DNA from: Akkermansia muciniphila
Lineage (GTDB): Bacteria > Verrucomicrobiota > Verrucomicrobiia > Chthoniobacterales > Chthoniobacteraceae
Direction: 5' to 3'
Assembly: GCA_945906945.1 (NCBI GenBank)
Contig: CAMDSZ010000007.1
Location: 1-32,783 of the forward strand
Length of the DNA stretch: 32,783 nucleotides
Below are positions 16,803 to 25,008 of this stretch, piece after piece (the stretch's first letter is position 1; each line of letters begins with the position of its first letter). The notes under the pieces were generated by a model. It did not search any database, was not told the DNA's origin, and saw nothing but the letters and a program-made list of their open reading frames with translations. Made by a program: the position numbers and the translations under genes.

Positions 16803-17718
16803 ATACTTTTCATTGCTCGTCGCGCTGGCGGGAATCGGTCTTTCGGTATCGCTCGTCCAGCGTCAGAAAATAGTGCCGCCAGTGCCGCCGCCTCTCACAG
16901 AACCTTCCGCGGCGCCTTATGCGCAGTCCATCGGGGCGCGCGGCCTTGTCGAAAGCATCAACGAGAATGTGCGAATCGCACCATCCGTGGCAGGTCTTGT
17001 GAGTGTGGTTCCAATAAAGGTAGGGGACGAAGTAAAAGCCGGGGATTTGCTGATGCAGCAGGACACGCGCGACGCGGACGCGCAGGTGGCTGTGCAGGCG
17101 GCGAACCTCGCCTCCATCCAGGCGTCGATTCTTGAGGCGGAGGTGGCGCTAGCGGACCGGCAGGATCAGTTCAACCGCATCGAGCAACTGGGCGAGAATC
17201 GCGTGGTCAGCGTGGATGAGAAACAGCGCACCGTCTTCGCCCTGCGTGCAGCAAAAACCAAGGTGGAATCACGCCGGGCGGACCTGGCGGCGGCCGAAGC
17301 CCTGCTGGCTCGTGCCAAAGTGCAACGCGAGTTGCTTCTGGTGCGCGCGCCCCGCGATGGCACCATTCTACAAGTGAACATTCGCGCCGGTGAATACACG
17401 GAGCCGCGCGCTTCAGAGCCCCCGATTCTGCTGGGACAAACCCGCGGGTTTCAACTGCGCGCCGACGTCGACGAGGACAATGCGCCCCGAGTGAAGTCCG
17501 GATGCGAAGCAGTGGCCTTCATCAAGGGGCAGCGTGCAAACGCGATTGAACTCAAGTTTGTCCGAATTGAGCCCTATATTTTGCCGAAACGTTCTCTTTC
17601 GGGTGAGAGCAGCGAACGGGTGGATACTCGCGTTCTGCAGGTCATCTTCTGCTTCGAGCGCCCTGAGACCCCGGTGTACGTGGGCCAGCAGATGGATGTC
17701 TTTCTGAAAGCAGACTAA
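16795..17718 (+). CDS. Membrane-fusion (HlyD/DevB-like) periplasmic adaptor
   Basis: A 307-residue adaptor linking the inner-membrane exporter to an outer-membrane channel. An N-terminal anchor (about 3-21) is followed by a Pro-rich linker. The first half of the lipoyl-like domain (about 45-95, IAPSVAGLVSVVPIKVGDEV then KAGDLLMQQD) leads into an alpha-helical hairpin or coiled coil (about 97-185), and the second lipoyl half is VRAPRDGTILQVNIRAGEY (about 183-201). A beta-barrel domain follows (about 215-305), ending VYVGQQMDVFLK. The ATG at 16795 overlaps the ATPase stop by 8 bp. The set lacks an outer-membrane TolC-like gene here, so a channel encoded elsewhere is expected. Copy 2 of the dispersed repeat begins 42 bp after the stop. 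Confidence 0.92.
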   Translation: MFKYFSLLVALAGIGLSVSLVQRQKIVPPVPPPLTEPSAAPYAQSIGARGLVESINENVRIAPSVAGLVSVVPIKVGDEVKAGDLLMQQDTRDADAQVAVQAANLASIQASILEAEVALADRQDQFNRIEQLGENRVVSVDEKQRTVFALRAAKTKVESRRADLAAAEALLARAKVQRELLLVRAPRDGTILQVNIRAGEYTEPRASEPPILLGQTRGFQLRADVDEDNAPRVKSGCEAVAFIKGQRANAIELKFVRIEPYILPKRSLSGESSERVDTRVLQVIFCFERPETPVYVGQQMDVFLKAD

Positions 17719-17759
17719 TCGGTAGAAGAGGCTAAAGATCTCGATCCCTCGACACCCTC

Positions 17760-17898
17760 CCCTGGGACCGCGCAGCCCCAGCTGCGCACAGACGCGGATT
17801 GCACCAAGGAGGTGACGAGGCAGCGAAAGGGGCTAAGGGGGGCAAGACATCCGGATGTAAGGCCGCGTGAGCGCAGCTGGTGCTGCGCGCCCCCAGGG
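17760..17898 (+). repeat. Dispersed inverted-repeat element, copy 2
   Basis: Same family and orientation as the copy at 1731. The end segments 17760-17787 and 17871-17898 are inverted repeats with 25 of 28 matches. The core ATTGCACCAAGGAGGTGAC is present. Further in, AAGACATCCGGATGTAAGG contains the perfect 12-bp palindrome ACATCC/GGATGT, which copy 3 shares with one change. The flank GAGGCCGTAATTT after the right end resembles the flank of copy 1, so the true element may extend a few bases further. It lies after the membrane-fusion gene, and a long hairpin in the transcript could end that operon. Confidence 0.85.
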
Positions 17899-17903
17899 GG
17901 GAG

Positions 17904-18150
17904 GCCGTAATTTGTGCGAGCCGGGTTCAATCGCTCCGTCAGGGCTCAACAGACCGGCTCACGAACACCTGGGCCCTGGACGCGTAAACTCCCCGTTCAT
18001 CGAAACCGCTCCGTGAATTCAAACGCGCCCTTGTTGCGCCCAGTCACGTTTTCGGATTGTGGCCCACGGGGCGATAAGGCTTTATTTTGACCGTCTGATT
18101 CGAAGACGACGTCCGTCGCCTTCTCCATTCCCTCCAAAACCAAACATTAT
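17904..18150. other. Intergenic remainder, upstream of the secreted TIM-barrel gene
   Basis: With the repeat, this makes a 432-bp gap between coding regions. I see no gene in it. The only structure is a 7-bp inverted repeat, GAGCCGG at 17918-17924 and CCGGCTC at 17954-17960, with a 29-nt loop and no T tract. The promoter of the downstream gene should lie here but no convincing hexamers stand out. Confidence 0.5.
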
Positions 18151-18993
18151 ATGCGTTCCTCTTTTCTTCTTCCCATGCTGGCTCTCGCGGCGGCTACCCA
18201 GCTTTCAGCTGCGCCGATTCCCGATCACCTCCGTCAAAACGGATGGTTTGTCGGTGCCCAGGCCTACACGTTCAAAGAGTTCAGCGCCTTTGAAGCGATT
18301 TCCAAGACCAAGGAAGCTGGTGGAAACGTGATCGAGTTCTACCCGGGGCAAGTGCTAAAGCCGGGCTCCTCCGACAAAGTGCATCACACCATGTCTGATG
18401 CGGCCATGGAGGAACTGAAGGCGGAGCTCAAACGAGTCGGCGTGCATGCCGTCAACTATGGCGTAGTCGGGGCAAAGACTAAAGAGGACGTCGACGCCAT
18501 CATGGGTTTTGCAAAAAAGATGGGCCTCTACTCGGTTTGCAGCGAGTCCACCGAATTGGTCGCCGATTGGGAGAGCGCGGCGAAGGAGTTGGATGTGAAG
18601 GTGGCCTTCCACGAACACGGCGGCTCCATGAGCAACCCGAAATACAAAGTCTGGAACCCACTGTATATTCTTGGCGTGGTTGAAAGCCGCGATCACCGCG
18701 TGGGTGCATGCGCCGATCTCGGCCACTGGTGCACTTCTAATCTGATCCCAGTCGAGTGCCTCCGCATTCTCAACGGACGCATTGTCAGCGTGCATCTCAA
18801 GGACAAGGCAACTACTGGAAAATCGGAGGTTGTTGTCGCAGGCAAAGGCGTGGTGGACGTTGGCGCCTGCCTCGAGGAGCTTAAGAAACAACGTTTTGAC
18901 GGCCACATTTCGGTCGAGCACGAGAACGATTGGAAAGACAATGTCTCGCAAGTCAAAGCGGACATTGATTTCGTCAAGGCCAGCCCGAAATAG
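18151..18993 (+). CDS. Secreted sugar phosphate isomerase/epimerase-like TIM barrel
   Basis: A 280-residue protein with a signal peptide (MRSSFLLPMLALAAATQLSA, cleavage near SAAP). The mature part has the xylose-isomerase-like fold: AGGNVIEFYPGQVL (about 51-64), GVHAVNYGVV (about 95-104), VKVAFHEHGG (about 150-159), VGACADLGHW (about 185-195), IVSVHLKDK (about 211-219) and GHISVEHEND (about 252-261). The metal-ligand residues are Glu, His, Asp and Glu, as in the family, although the first segment has FHEHG instead of the more usual E-N/P-H. A periplasmic location is notable because most of the family is cytosolic. It is likely to act on a sugar or a cyclic polyol outside the cytoplasm. The sulfatase gene follows after 271 bp on the same strand, and a hairpin between them suggests separate transcription. 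Confidence 0.87.
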   Translation: MRSSFLLPMLALAAATQLSAAPIPDHLRQNGWFVGAQAYTFKEFSAFEAISKTKEAGGNVIEFYPGQVLKPGSSDKVHHTMSDAAMEELKAELKRVGVHAVNYGVVGAKTKEDVDAIMGFAKKMGLYSVCSESTELVADWESAAKELDVKVAFHEHGGSMSNPKYKVWNPLYILGVVESRDHRVGACADLGHWCTSNLIPVECLRILNGRIVSVHLKDKATTGKSEVVVAGKGVVDVGACLEELKKQRFDGHISVEHENDWKDNVSQVKADIDFVKASPK

Positions 18994-19024
18994 CAGGCGC
19001 CGGTGCCAGTCTTTTTGAAAACTG

Positions 19025-19083
19025 AGCGAGCGGCGTTGGTACAAACCGACGAACATCACGTCGAATGACCCGCTCGCTTTCTT
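19025..19083 (+). terminator. Probable structured terminator after the secreted TIM-barrel gene
   Basis: The perfect 9-bp inverted repeat AGCGAGCGG (19025-19033) and CCGCTCGCT (19070-19078) is followed by TTTCTT. Inside the loop a second stem, CGTTGGT (19034-19040) with ACCGACG (19045-19051), forms with one G-U pair and a 4-nt loop. It begins 32 bp after the stop codon at 18993. The T tract is weak, so termination efficiency is uncertain. Confidence 0.5.
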
Positions 19084-19172
19084 GCTGCCGTTTCGATTTA
19101 TATCGAACACAGCTGAGGCCAGAATCTTGTCCTCCTCAGTTCTGATCCTCGCTTAAAAAGCAAACTCCGCCG

Positions 19173-19196
19173 TGCCCACCGTTTTTAAAGTGGGCA
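19173..19196 (+). other. Short hairpin in the leader of the sulfatase gene
   Basis: TGCCCAC (19173-19179) and GTGGGCA (19190-19196) form a 7-bp stem around an A/T-rich loop (CGTTTTTAAA). It lies 69 bp upstream of the sulfatase start. No role can be assigned; a leader structure or a protein-binding site are both possible. Confidence 0.35.
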
Positions 19197-19264
19197 AGGC
19201 GCTTCATTGTGCGGCCGACCGGTCCAACGGCGGAAACGGATGACGTTTTTGCACCCCTCCCCTA

Positions 19265-21010
19265 ATGAAAAGCATCACAGCATTCCTCGTCGTTTTATTC
19301 ACGTCCCAGTTATTCGCAGCCCCCGCGACTCGTCCAAACGTGATCCTCATCATGTCCGACGACATGGGCTATTCGGACTTGGGTTGCTACGGCGGCGAGA
19401 TTGAAACGCCCAATCTCGATGCACTCGCGATGAATGGTCTGCGTTTTACGCAGTTCTATAACACGGCGCGCTGCTGTCCAACCCGCGCTGCTTTGATGAC
19501 CGGCCTTTACGCACACCAGGCGGGAGTCGGGCACATGGTGGACGGCGCTGGGTCTAAGTCCAGATCGTCCGCCTATTCGGGTGAGTTGAGCAAAAACGCG
19601 GTCACCATCGCCGAAGTACTCCGCACAGCGGGTTACTCGACTTATATGACAGGTAAGTGGCATGTGACAGGGGTCACAAAGCCGAAGACGGAGGCCGACA
19701 AGCATAACTGGCCGTTGCAGCGCGGATTCGACCGCTTTTACGGTACCATCCACGGCGCCGGCAGTTTCTTTGACCCGAACACGCTTACCCGCGACAACAC
19801 ATTCGTCTCGCCCTACGCCGATGCGGAGTATCAACCGGAACAATATTACTACACGGACGCCATCAACGACCACGCCGCCCGCTTCGTTACGGAGCACGCA
19901 AAGACTGCGGCACAGAAGCCGTTCTTCCTGTACATGGCCCACACCGCAGCCCACTGGCCGATGCATGCCAAGGACAAGGACATCGCAAAATATAAAGGCC
20001 GTTACGATGCCGGATACAATGCGATCCGCGCGGCCCGTCTGGGGAAGATGAAACGCTTGAACCTTCTGGATGAACGCTGGCAGATCTCGCCGCAGGTCGG
20101 CGAGTGGAGCACGATGGAGCACAAGGAATGGGAAGCTCGCTGCATGGAGGTCTACGCAGCGATGGTCGACTGCATGGACCAGGGCATCGGGCGTCTGGTC
20201 GATACGCTCAAAACGAACGGCCAGTATGAAAATACGTTGATACTATTTCTTCAAGACAACGGCGGCTGTGCAGAGGGCATGGGGCGCAACGGCCCATTCA
20301 AGCCCCGCGCGGAGAACCCCTCCTTGCCGGTGCTCGCAAACGACTATCTCCAGCCCGACATGATTCCTAAGCAGACACGGGATGGTTTTCCGATGCGCCA
20401 GGGAACAGGCGTCATGCCCGGCGGCGCGGACACCTTTATTGGCTACGGGCGCGACTGGGCGAATGTGAGCAACACGCCCTTCCGCGAGTACAAACACTTC
20501 GAGCACGAGGGCGGCATCAGTTCGCCGCTGATCGCGCACTGGCCCGCGGCAATGCAGGCTGGCAAGGCGGGCGGCAAACAGGCTGGTCATCTGATTCCCA
20601 CGCCAGCGCATCTCATTGACATCATGGCAACCTGCGTTGAACTCGCGGGCGTAAATTATCCGAAGCAGCATCACGAAAACACGATTGTACCAATGGAAGG
20701 CGTCAGCCTTGTTCCCGCCTTCAGCGGAAAACCCATCGATCGCGCGCAGCCGCTCTTCTGGGAGCACGAGGGCAACCGCGCAATCCGAGTCGGCCAATGG
20801 AAGCTTGTCTCAAAGCATCCCGGCGGCTGGGAACTCTATGACATGATTTCTGACCGGACCGAGATGCATGACCTCGCACAGAAGCAGCCCGAACGCGTTC
20901 TGGAAATGGCCGCGCAATGGGAGGCCTGGGCAAGTCGCGTTGGCGTCGCGCAATGGCCTCTTGGCGGTGGCGACAAAAAGAAAAACCAAGGCAAGAAAAA
21001 CGCGCAGTAG
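19265..21010 (+). CDS. Secreted sulfatase (arylsulfatase family, FGly type)
   Basis: A 581-residue type I sulfatase with a signal peptide (MKSITAFLVVLFTSQLFA, cleavage near FAAP). The modified cysteine is Cys70 in CCPTRAALMTG (70-80), the C-x-P-x-R motif that a formylglycine-generating enzyme converts. Metal-binding Asp pair is in IMSDDMG (29-35). TGKWHV (about 130), FLYMAHTAAHWPMHA (about 222-236) and FLQDNGGCAEG (about 328-338) complete the active site. The tail from about residue 567 is Lys-rich (GGGDKKKNQGKK) and probably disordered. It removes sulfate esters from a polysaccharide or small substrate in the periplasm; marine or soil sulfated glycans are the usual targets in this phylum. 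It is convergent with the cytochrome operon, 103 bp apart. Confidence 0.94.
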   Translation: MKSITAFLVVLFTSQLFAAPATRPNVILIMSDDMGYSDLGCYGGEIETPNLDALAMNGLRFTQFYNTARCCPTRAALMTGLYAHQAGVGHMVDGAGSKSRSSAYSGELSKNAVTIAEVLRTAGYSTYMTGKWHVTGVTKPKTEADKHNWPLQRGFDRFYGTIHGAGSFFDPNTLTRDNTFVSPYADAEYQPEQYYYTDAINDHAARFVTEHAKTAAQKPFFLYMAHTAAHWPMHAKDKDIAKYKGRYDAGYNAIRAARLGKMKRLNLLDERWQISPQVGEWSTMEHKEWEARCMEVYAAMVDCMDQGIGRLVDTLKTNGQYENTLILFLQDNGGCAEGMGRNGPFKPRAENPSLPVLANDYLQPDMIPKQTRDGFPMRQGTGVMPGGADTFIGYGRDWANVSNTPFREYKHFEHEGGISSPLIAHWPAAMQAGKAGGKQAGHLIPTPAHLIDIMATCVELAGVNYPKQHHENTIVPMEGVSLVPAFSGKPIDRAQPLFWEHEGNRAIRVGQWKLVSKHPGGWELYDMISDRTEMHDLAQKQPERVLEMAAQWEAWASRVGVAQWPLGGGDKKKNQGKKNAQ

Positions 21011-21059
21011 CAGGCTCCGCGCTGCAATGCCTCGACCTGGAGGTTGGTTGCCTTTCTAC

Positions 21060-21099
21060 AACGCTGGACCGGTGGATTCCAAATGTGACGCCCAGCGTT
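21060..21099. terminator. Possible bidirectional terminator between sulfatase and DUF1552 operon
   Basis: An 8-bp perfect inverted repeat, AACGCTGG (21060-21067) and CCAGCGTT (21092-21099), with a 24-nt loop and TT after the plus-strand arm. It lies in the 103-bp gap where a plus-strand and a minus-strand unit end. The long loop and short T tract make it a weak candidate. Confidence 0.35.
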
Positions 21100-21113
21100 T
21101 TGACCTGAGTTTT

Positions 21114-22418
21114 TCAAGTGCCGAGTTCGGATATCGTTCCAGTGCTCGAGGCAAATCGGCCAGTTTCTAGGCCCAGACGCTGGAGCATGGTGACGAAGAG
21201 ATTGCACAGGGGCTTGTTGTGCCCGGTGTCAAAAGCCACATGTCCGGCGTGCCTGAATCCGCCTCCGGCGAGCAGGATGGGGAGGTTCGTGCAGTTGTGG
21301 ACATTCGCGTCGCCGAGATTGCTGCCGTAGAGCACCATCGTCGAATCAAGCAGGCGCCCGCCCGTGTTAGTCGTCGCGCCGGCAAGCGAAGTAAACAGAT
21401 CGCGCAAATGGCGCATTTGCTGAAGATCCACCTTTTCGAGCTCGGCCAGCTTCTCCTTTGACTGTCCGTGGTGGCTGAGATTGTGGTAGCCATCGCGGGT
21501 TCGTTGTTCGCCGTCTATCTCGAACACCGGTGTCGCAAACCCGTCGACCATCAGCGTGATAATCCGGGTCGAGTCAGATTCAAAGGCAAGCCGCGCCATC
21601 TCGAGCATGAGCTGAATCTTCGGAAAGAAGCGGGCCTTGTCAGTGATGTCCGTCGGTTCCGCCGTCGTGGCCGCGGGCTTCGCTCTCTGCTCCCATTCGC
21701 CAGAGATTGCGAGCCGCTCCTCTAATTCGCGCAAAGAAGTCACGTACTGCTCAAGTCGGCTTTTGTCACCACTGCCAAGCCCCCGTTCAAAGCCGCGCAG
21801 GTCTTCGCGTACAGCGTCAAGAACGCTACCGCGATTCTTAAGCTGCTGGAGTCGCATGGCAACGGCTTTGGCATCACCCTGTATGAACATTTTCCGGAAC
21901 AAACCCGCCGGACTGTCTTCGGCAGGCAACAACACCCCATCGCGTGTCCATGAAAGGCTTCGGTTTGCCTTGTCGATATTCACCCCGAGATTCAGCGTTG
22001 AAAATCGCGTCTGCTGGCCGGTCGCCTCAGCGGCGAATTGATCAAGCGAGATGGTGTTGCGAAATCCGCTCCGCGTCGGATCGCGTGCCGCCGTAAGAAA
22101 ACAGTTTTCCGTGCTGTGACCTCCGGTGACCGCGGGATGCGATAACCCGCTGAAGACTGTAAATTCACCGCGAAACGCAGCGAGTTCCTTCAAATACGAA
22201 GACCCGGTAAAGTCGACGCCTTTGGTCTTCGGGAAAAAATTCTGCGGAAGCACGCCAAGATTGTTTGAGATAAGGAGCATCCGTTTTGGGGTAGGCGCTT
22301 GCCCGGTGTTTCCAAATACGGGCCTCATGCTCTCGAGCATAGGAAGAACCAATGTCACACCGAGCCCGCGCAGGAAGCGCCGGCGCGGAAGAGGGGTGCT
22401 AAAGTATGGTGATTTCAT
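21114..22418 (-). CDS. DUF1552 family protein with twin-arginine-type leader
   Basis: A 434-residue protein. The N-terminus has RRRFLRGLGVTLVLPMLES (about 12-30), a twin-arginine-like leader that would export a folded protein. The rest has the DUF1552 features: RMLLISNNLGVLPQNFFPK (about 45-63), the FSGLSHPAVTGGHS segment (about 94-107), DSTRIITLMVDG (about 285) and GGRLLDSTMVLYGSNLGD (about 355-372). This is the usual partner of DUF1587/DUF1592 cytochrome proteins in planctomycetes and verrucomicrobia. The biochemical function is unknown. Its ATG overlaps the stop of the upstream gene (ATGA). It is the last gene of the IclR-headed operon. Confidence 0.9.
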   Translation of the reverse strand: MKSPYFSTPLPRRRFLRGLGVTLVLPMLESMRPVFGNTGQAPTPKRMLLISNNLGVLPQNFFPKTKGVDFTGSSYLKELAAFRGEFTVFSGLSHPAVTGGHSTENCFLTAARDPTRSGFRNTISLDQFAAEATGQQTRFSTLNLGVNIDKANRSLSWTRDGVLLPAEDSPAGLFRKMFIQGDAKAVAMRLQQLKNRGSVLDAVREDLRGFERGLGSGDKSRLEQYVTSLRELEERLAISGEWEQRAKPAATTAEPTDITDKARFFPKIQLMLEMARLAFESDSTRIITLMVDGFATPVFEIDGEQRTRDGYHNLSHHGQSKEKLAELEKVDLQQMRHLRDLFTSLAGATTNTGGRLLDSTMVLYGSNLGDANVHNCTNLPILLAGGGFRHAGHVAFDTGHNKPLCNLFVTMLQRLGLETGRFASSTGTISELGT

Positions 22419-24970
22419 GGGGTGGACTTGGTTCCGAGAAAAATTTCACTGCTCACAAGTGCGTGAATGAGGTCTCGTACGCGGTATTCCCCGAGGGCGC
22501 AGGAATCGAGCATCGCTTCCAGCTCTGCCCGATCCGCAAAGCGAGCTGGCGTTCCGGTGGCATGCAACACGAGATGCGAAAGAAGGCTTTTGGCGAGCTG
22601 TCTGGGATTAGCGGCAAGATGCGTTTTGAGTGCGTGGATATCGGTGAACGACTCGCCGGTGGAGAGTTTTCCCGATGCATCAACCGGCTGTCCGACAAAA
22701 TAGGTGTATGGATGGCCGGCCGGGTCGATTCCGGTGATCTTGTCTCCGCGCTCCATCCCGCGATAACGGTCCCGCCATGCGCCCATCACGTCGAAACTCT
22801 CCATCGCGAATCCCACGGGATCAAACTTCGCGTGGCATGAGGCGCACGTCTTCGACTCGGTGTGTTTTGCGAGCAGAGTGCGGATAGTTGTGGCACCGCG
22901 GATGTCAGGTTCAATTGCGGGCACGCTTTTTGGCGGTGGCGGCACGGGTTGGCCGAGCAGCTTTTCCATGATCCACACGCCACGCAGCACGGGCGACGTA
23001 GTGGTGCCATTAGCGGTGTGCTTCATTAGCGCTGCCTGCGTGATCAATCCGCCAAAAGGACTGCCCTTCGGCAAAGCCACGCGCTGCAGCGCGGAGCCCT
23101 TCACACGCGGCAGATCGTAATGCATCGCCAAGCGGTCGTTCACAAAAGTGAAATCCGAGGCCACTACGGTGCTCGCCGGAGAGTTCTCTCGCACCATCGC
23201 TCTCAAAAAAGCCTGTGTTTCCTTCTCCATGGAGTCCACCAGGTAGTCGTCTTTACGATATTCGGGATACAGGCGCTCGTCAGGGATGTCGCGTCTGAGT
23301 TTTCGCAAATCGAGCCACTCGTCTGCAAAAGTACGCACGAATTGTTCAAAACGGGTATCCTCGATCATGCGCTCGGTTTGTGCACGCAACACGCTTCTAT
23401 CAAGCAAACGCCTTTCGTTTGCGAGGCCGGCGAGCTCTTCGTCCAGCCGCGAGTTCCAGAGAAAATGCGAAAGCCGGTTTGCAATGGCGAAGTGCACTGC
23501 CGCATCCGCCTTTAGCGGTTCGGTAAGATAAAGACAGTGCGATGAACAGAGCAACGCTTGGTAGCCCGCGAGCATCGCATCGACAAAAGCGGCTCCTCCG
23601 TCCAGCTTAGTGCGAATCAACTTCAAAAACGGCTGGTGCGCCTCCTCGCTCATTGGTCTCAAAGCGGCAAGTGAAGCAAAACGACGCAAGAGCCGCTCTG
23701 CATCAACAGCGTTGCCTCCGCCGGGAGGAACGTTGTCAAAAAGCACACGTTCCGATTGTGGCGGCCAGTCCGGCGCCGTGATCGGGCCGGTCACCTCGAG
23801 CCATTGGATTGCCACACCGCGATGCCCCTCGGGTGGCATCGGCGGATAATCGTAGAAAAAACCTCCATCCGTGCGGATGAATGGCACGGGCAACCCGAGC
23901 GGGCTGTACTCGAAAGTTTCGCCAGCCTTGAGATGAATGGTTGTTTCAAACTCGCGCGCCTCAGGCTGCAGATCCATCCACCCTCCGGTCTCCCGTACGT
24001 CGCCTGATACGTCAGCGCCGGATGGCTTCCGCGCGCGAAAGCTCATGGGCACCGGCTCGTGCGAAGGCACCATACGGAAGTCCCGCACCTGCCGCACCGC
24101 ACGTCCCTTGAAGCGCACGCGATAGGCTCCGCCCTCCTTTGAAATAAATCCGCGCGGATAACCGAAATAAGGCCACGTGGCCGATCGGAAAAGCGCGAGT
24201 TCAAGCGTGGAGTCCCCTCTCTGCTCGGGGGACATTGCTTTAAGTTCGGCATCAGTAATGGGGACCATCCGATTGTCGCGCGCGAAGAACATCGCCTCGC
24301 GTCCGCCGAATGTGCTCACGCCTGGAAAAAGGTTAACCCCAGTGAACTGCTGTGTTACCGCTCCAGCAGGAGGCTTGGGGCCCGCCATTGCGGCACGCAG
24401 CGCCGTCTCCGTTGCGTCCAGATAGGCATCCAGCTGCACATGCGACATGTCGAGCAGCACCGAGACTTTCGTGAATCCGTGCGAATCGCGGTCCTCCGGC
24501 AGTTTTTCCCGTATGTCCAAGTTGGGAAGTTTCAGCAGCGTCCGCAGATTGTTTTCAAACTCTACCCGCGTGAGACGCCGGATTGGACCGCGACCGTGTT
24601 GCATCACCTCTGCGCGGTCCACCGCGGTGATCGTCGCTGCTAGGGTGGCGATCATACGGCCGTGTTCTGAATCCGGTAAGTCGCTGTTCTTTGGCGGCAT
24701 TTCGCCCGCCCTGACGCGATCATGGATGCGGATCCAACGCTCGCGAAGGGCGGGGTCCTGCAGGTCTCTTGGGAGTTTGACGAGGTCAAGTCCGCCCTTC
24801 GCTTCGTCCGAGTCATGGCACTCGACGCAGCGTTTTTCGAGGATCGGTTCAAGCTCTTTAAAAGCCGGCAGGTCTTCGCCAACTGCCCACGTCTGCGCGC
24901 ATAAGGCGAACGCAATGGCCGCTAGGAATCGCGGGAGGTCGCGGGGTAGTATTGGCTGTAGCAGCTTCAA
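22415..24970 (-). CDS. Secreted c-type cytochrome protein, DUF1587/DUF1592/DUF1588/DUF1585 architecture
   Basis: An 851-residue exported protein. A signal sequence (about 8-29) is followed by a haem c site CVECH (48-52, PSCyt1-like). DUF1587 comes next (about 115-185, with the text RRLTRVEFENNLRTLL). Then there is a beta-rich insert (about 190-400) and the DUF1595/DUF1592 region (about 410-600, with LLRRFASLAAL and FAIANRLSHFLWNS). DUF1588 follows, with a second CASCH site at about 706-710 in CASCHAKFDPVGFAMESFD, then the DUF1585 tail. These domains are common in this phylum but their reaction is unknown; electron transfer coupled to oxidation of a carbohydrate has been proposed. The start is a TTG at 24970, chosen because it begins a good signal peptide; there is no upstream ATG in frame. 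Confidence 0.92.
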   Translation of the reverse strand: MKLLQPILPRDLPRFLAAIAFALCAQTWAVGEDLPAFKELEPILEKRCVECHDSDEAKGGLDLVKLPRDLQDPALRERWIRIHDRVRAGEMPPKNSDLPDSEHGRMIATLAATITAVDRAEVMQHGRGPIRRLTRVEFENNLRTLLKLPNLDIREKLPEDRDSHGFTKVSVLLDMSHVQLDAYLDATETALRAAMAGPKPPAGAVTQQFTGVNLFPGVSTFGGREAMFFARDNRMVPITDAELKAMSPEQRGDSTLELALFRSATWPYFGYPRGFISKEGGAYRVRFKGRAVRQVRDFRMVPSHEPVPMSFRARKPSGADVSGDVRETGGWMDLQPEAREFETTIHLKAGETFEYSPLGLPVPFIRTDGGFFYDYPPMPPEGHRGVAIQWLEVTGPITAPDWPPQSERVLFDNVPPGGGNAVDAERLLRRFASLAALRPMSEEAHQPFLKLIRTKLDGGAAFVDAMLAGYQALLCSSHCLYLTEPLKADAAVHFAIANRLSHFLWNSRLDEELAGLANERRLLDRSVLRAQTERMIEDTRFEQFVRTFADEWLDLRKLRRDIPDERLYPEYRKDDYLVDSMEKETQAFLRAMVRENSPASTVVASDFTFVNDRLAMHYDLPRVKGSALQRVALPKGSPFGGLITQAALMKHTANGTTTSPVLRGVWIMEKLLGQPVPPPPKSVPAIEPDIRGATTIRTLLAKHTESKTCASCHAKFDPVGFAMESFDVMGAWRDRYRGMERGDKITGIDPAGHPYTYFVGQPVDASGKLSTGESFTDIHALKTHLAANPRQLAKSLLSHLVLHATGTPARFADRAELEAMLDSCALGEYRVRDLIHALVSSEIFLGTKSTP

Positions 24971-25008
24971 ATGAGTGCGATGTTGAGGCGAAGGCTTGTA
25001 GGGCTTAA

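Noticed and set aside
17918-17960. Inverted repeat GAGCCGG/CCGGCTC
   Set aside because: Seven base pairs with a 29-nt loop and no T tract is not distinguishable from chance in GC-rich DNA.
18059-18331. A 90-codon frame overlapping the start of the secreted TIM-barrel gene
   Set aside because: It is out of frame with the clear signal peptide at 18151 and has no recognisable character.
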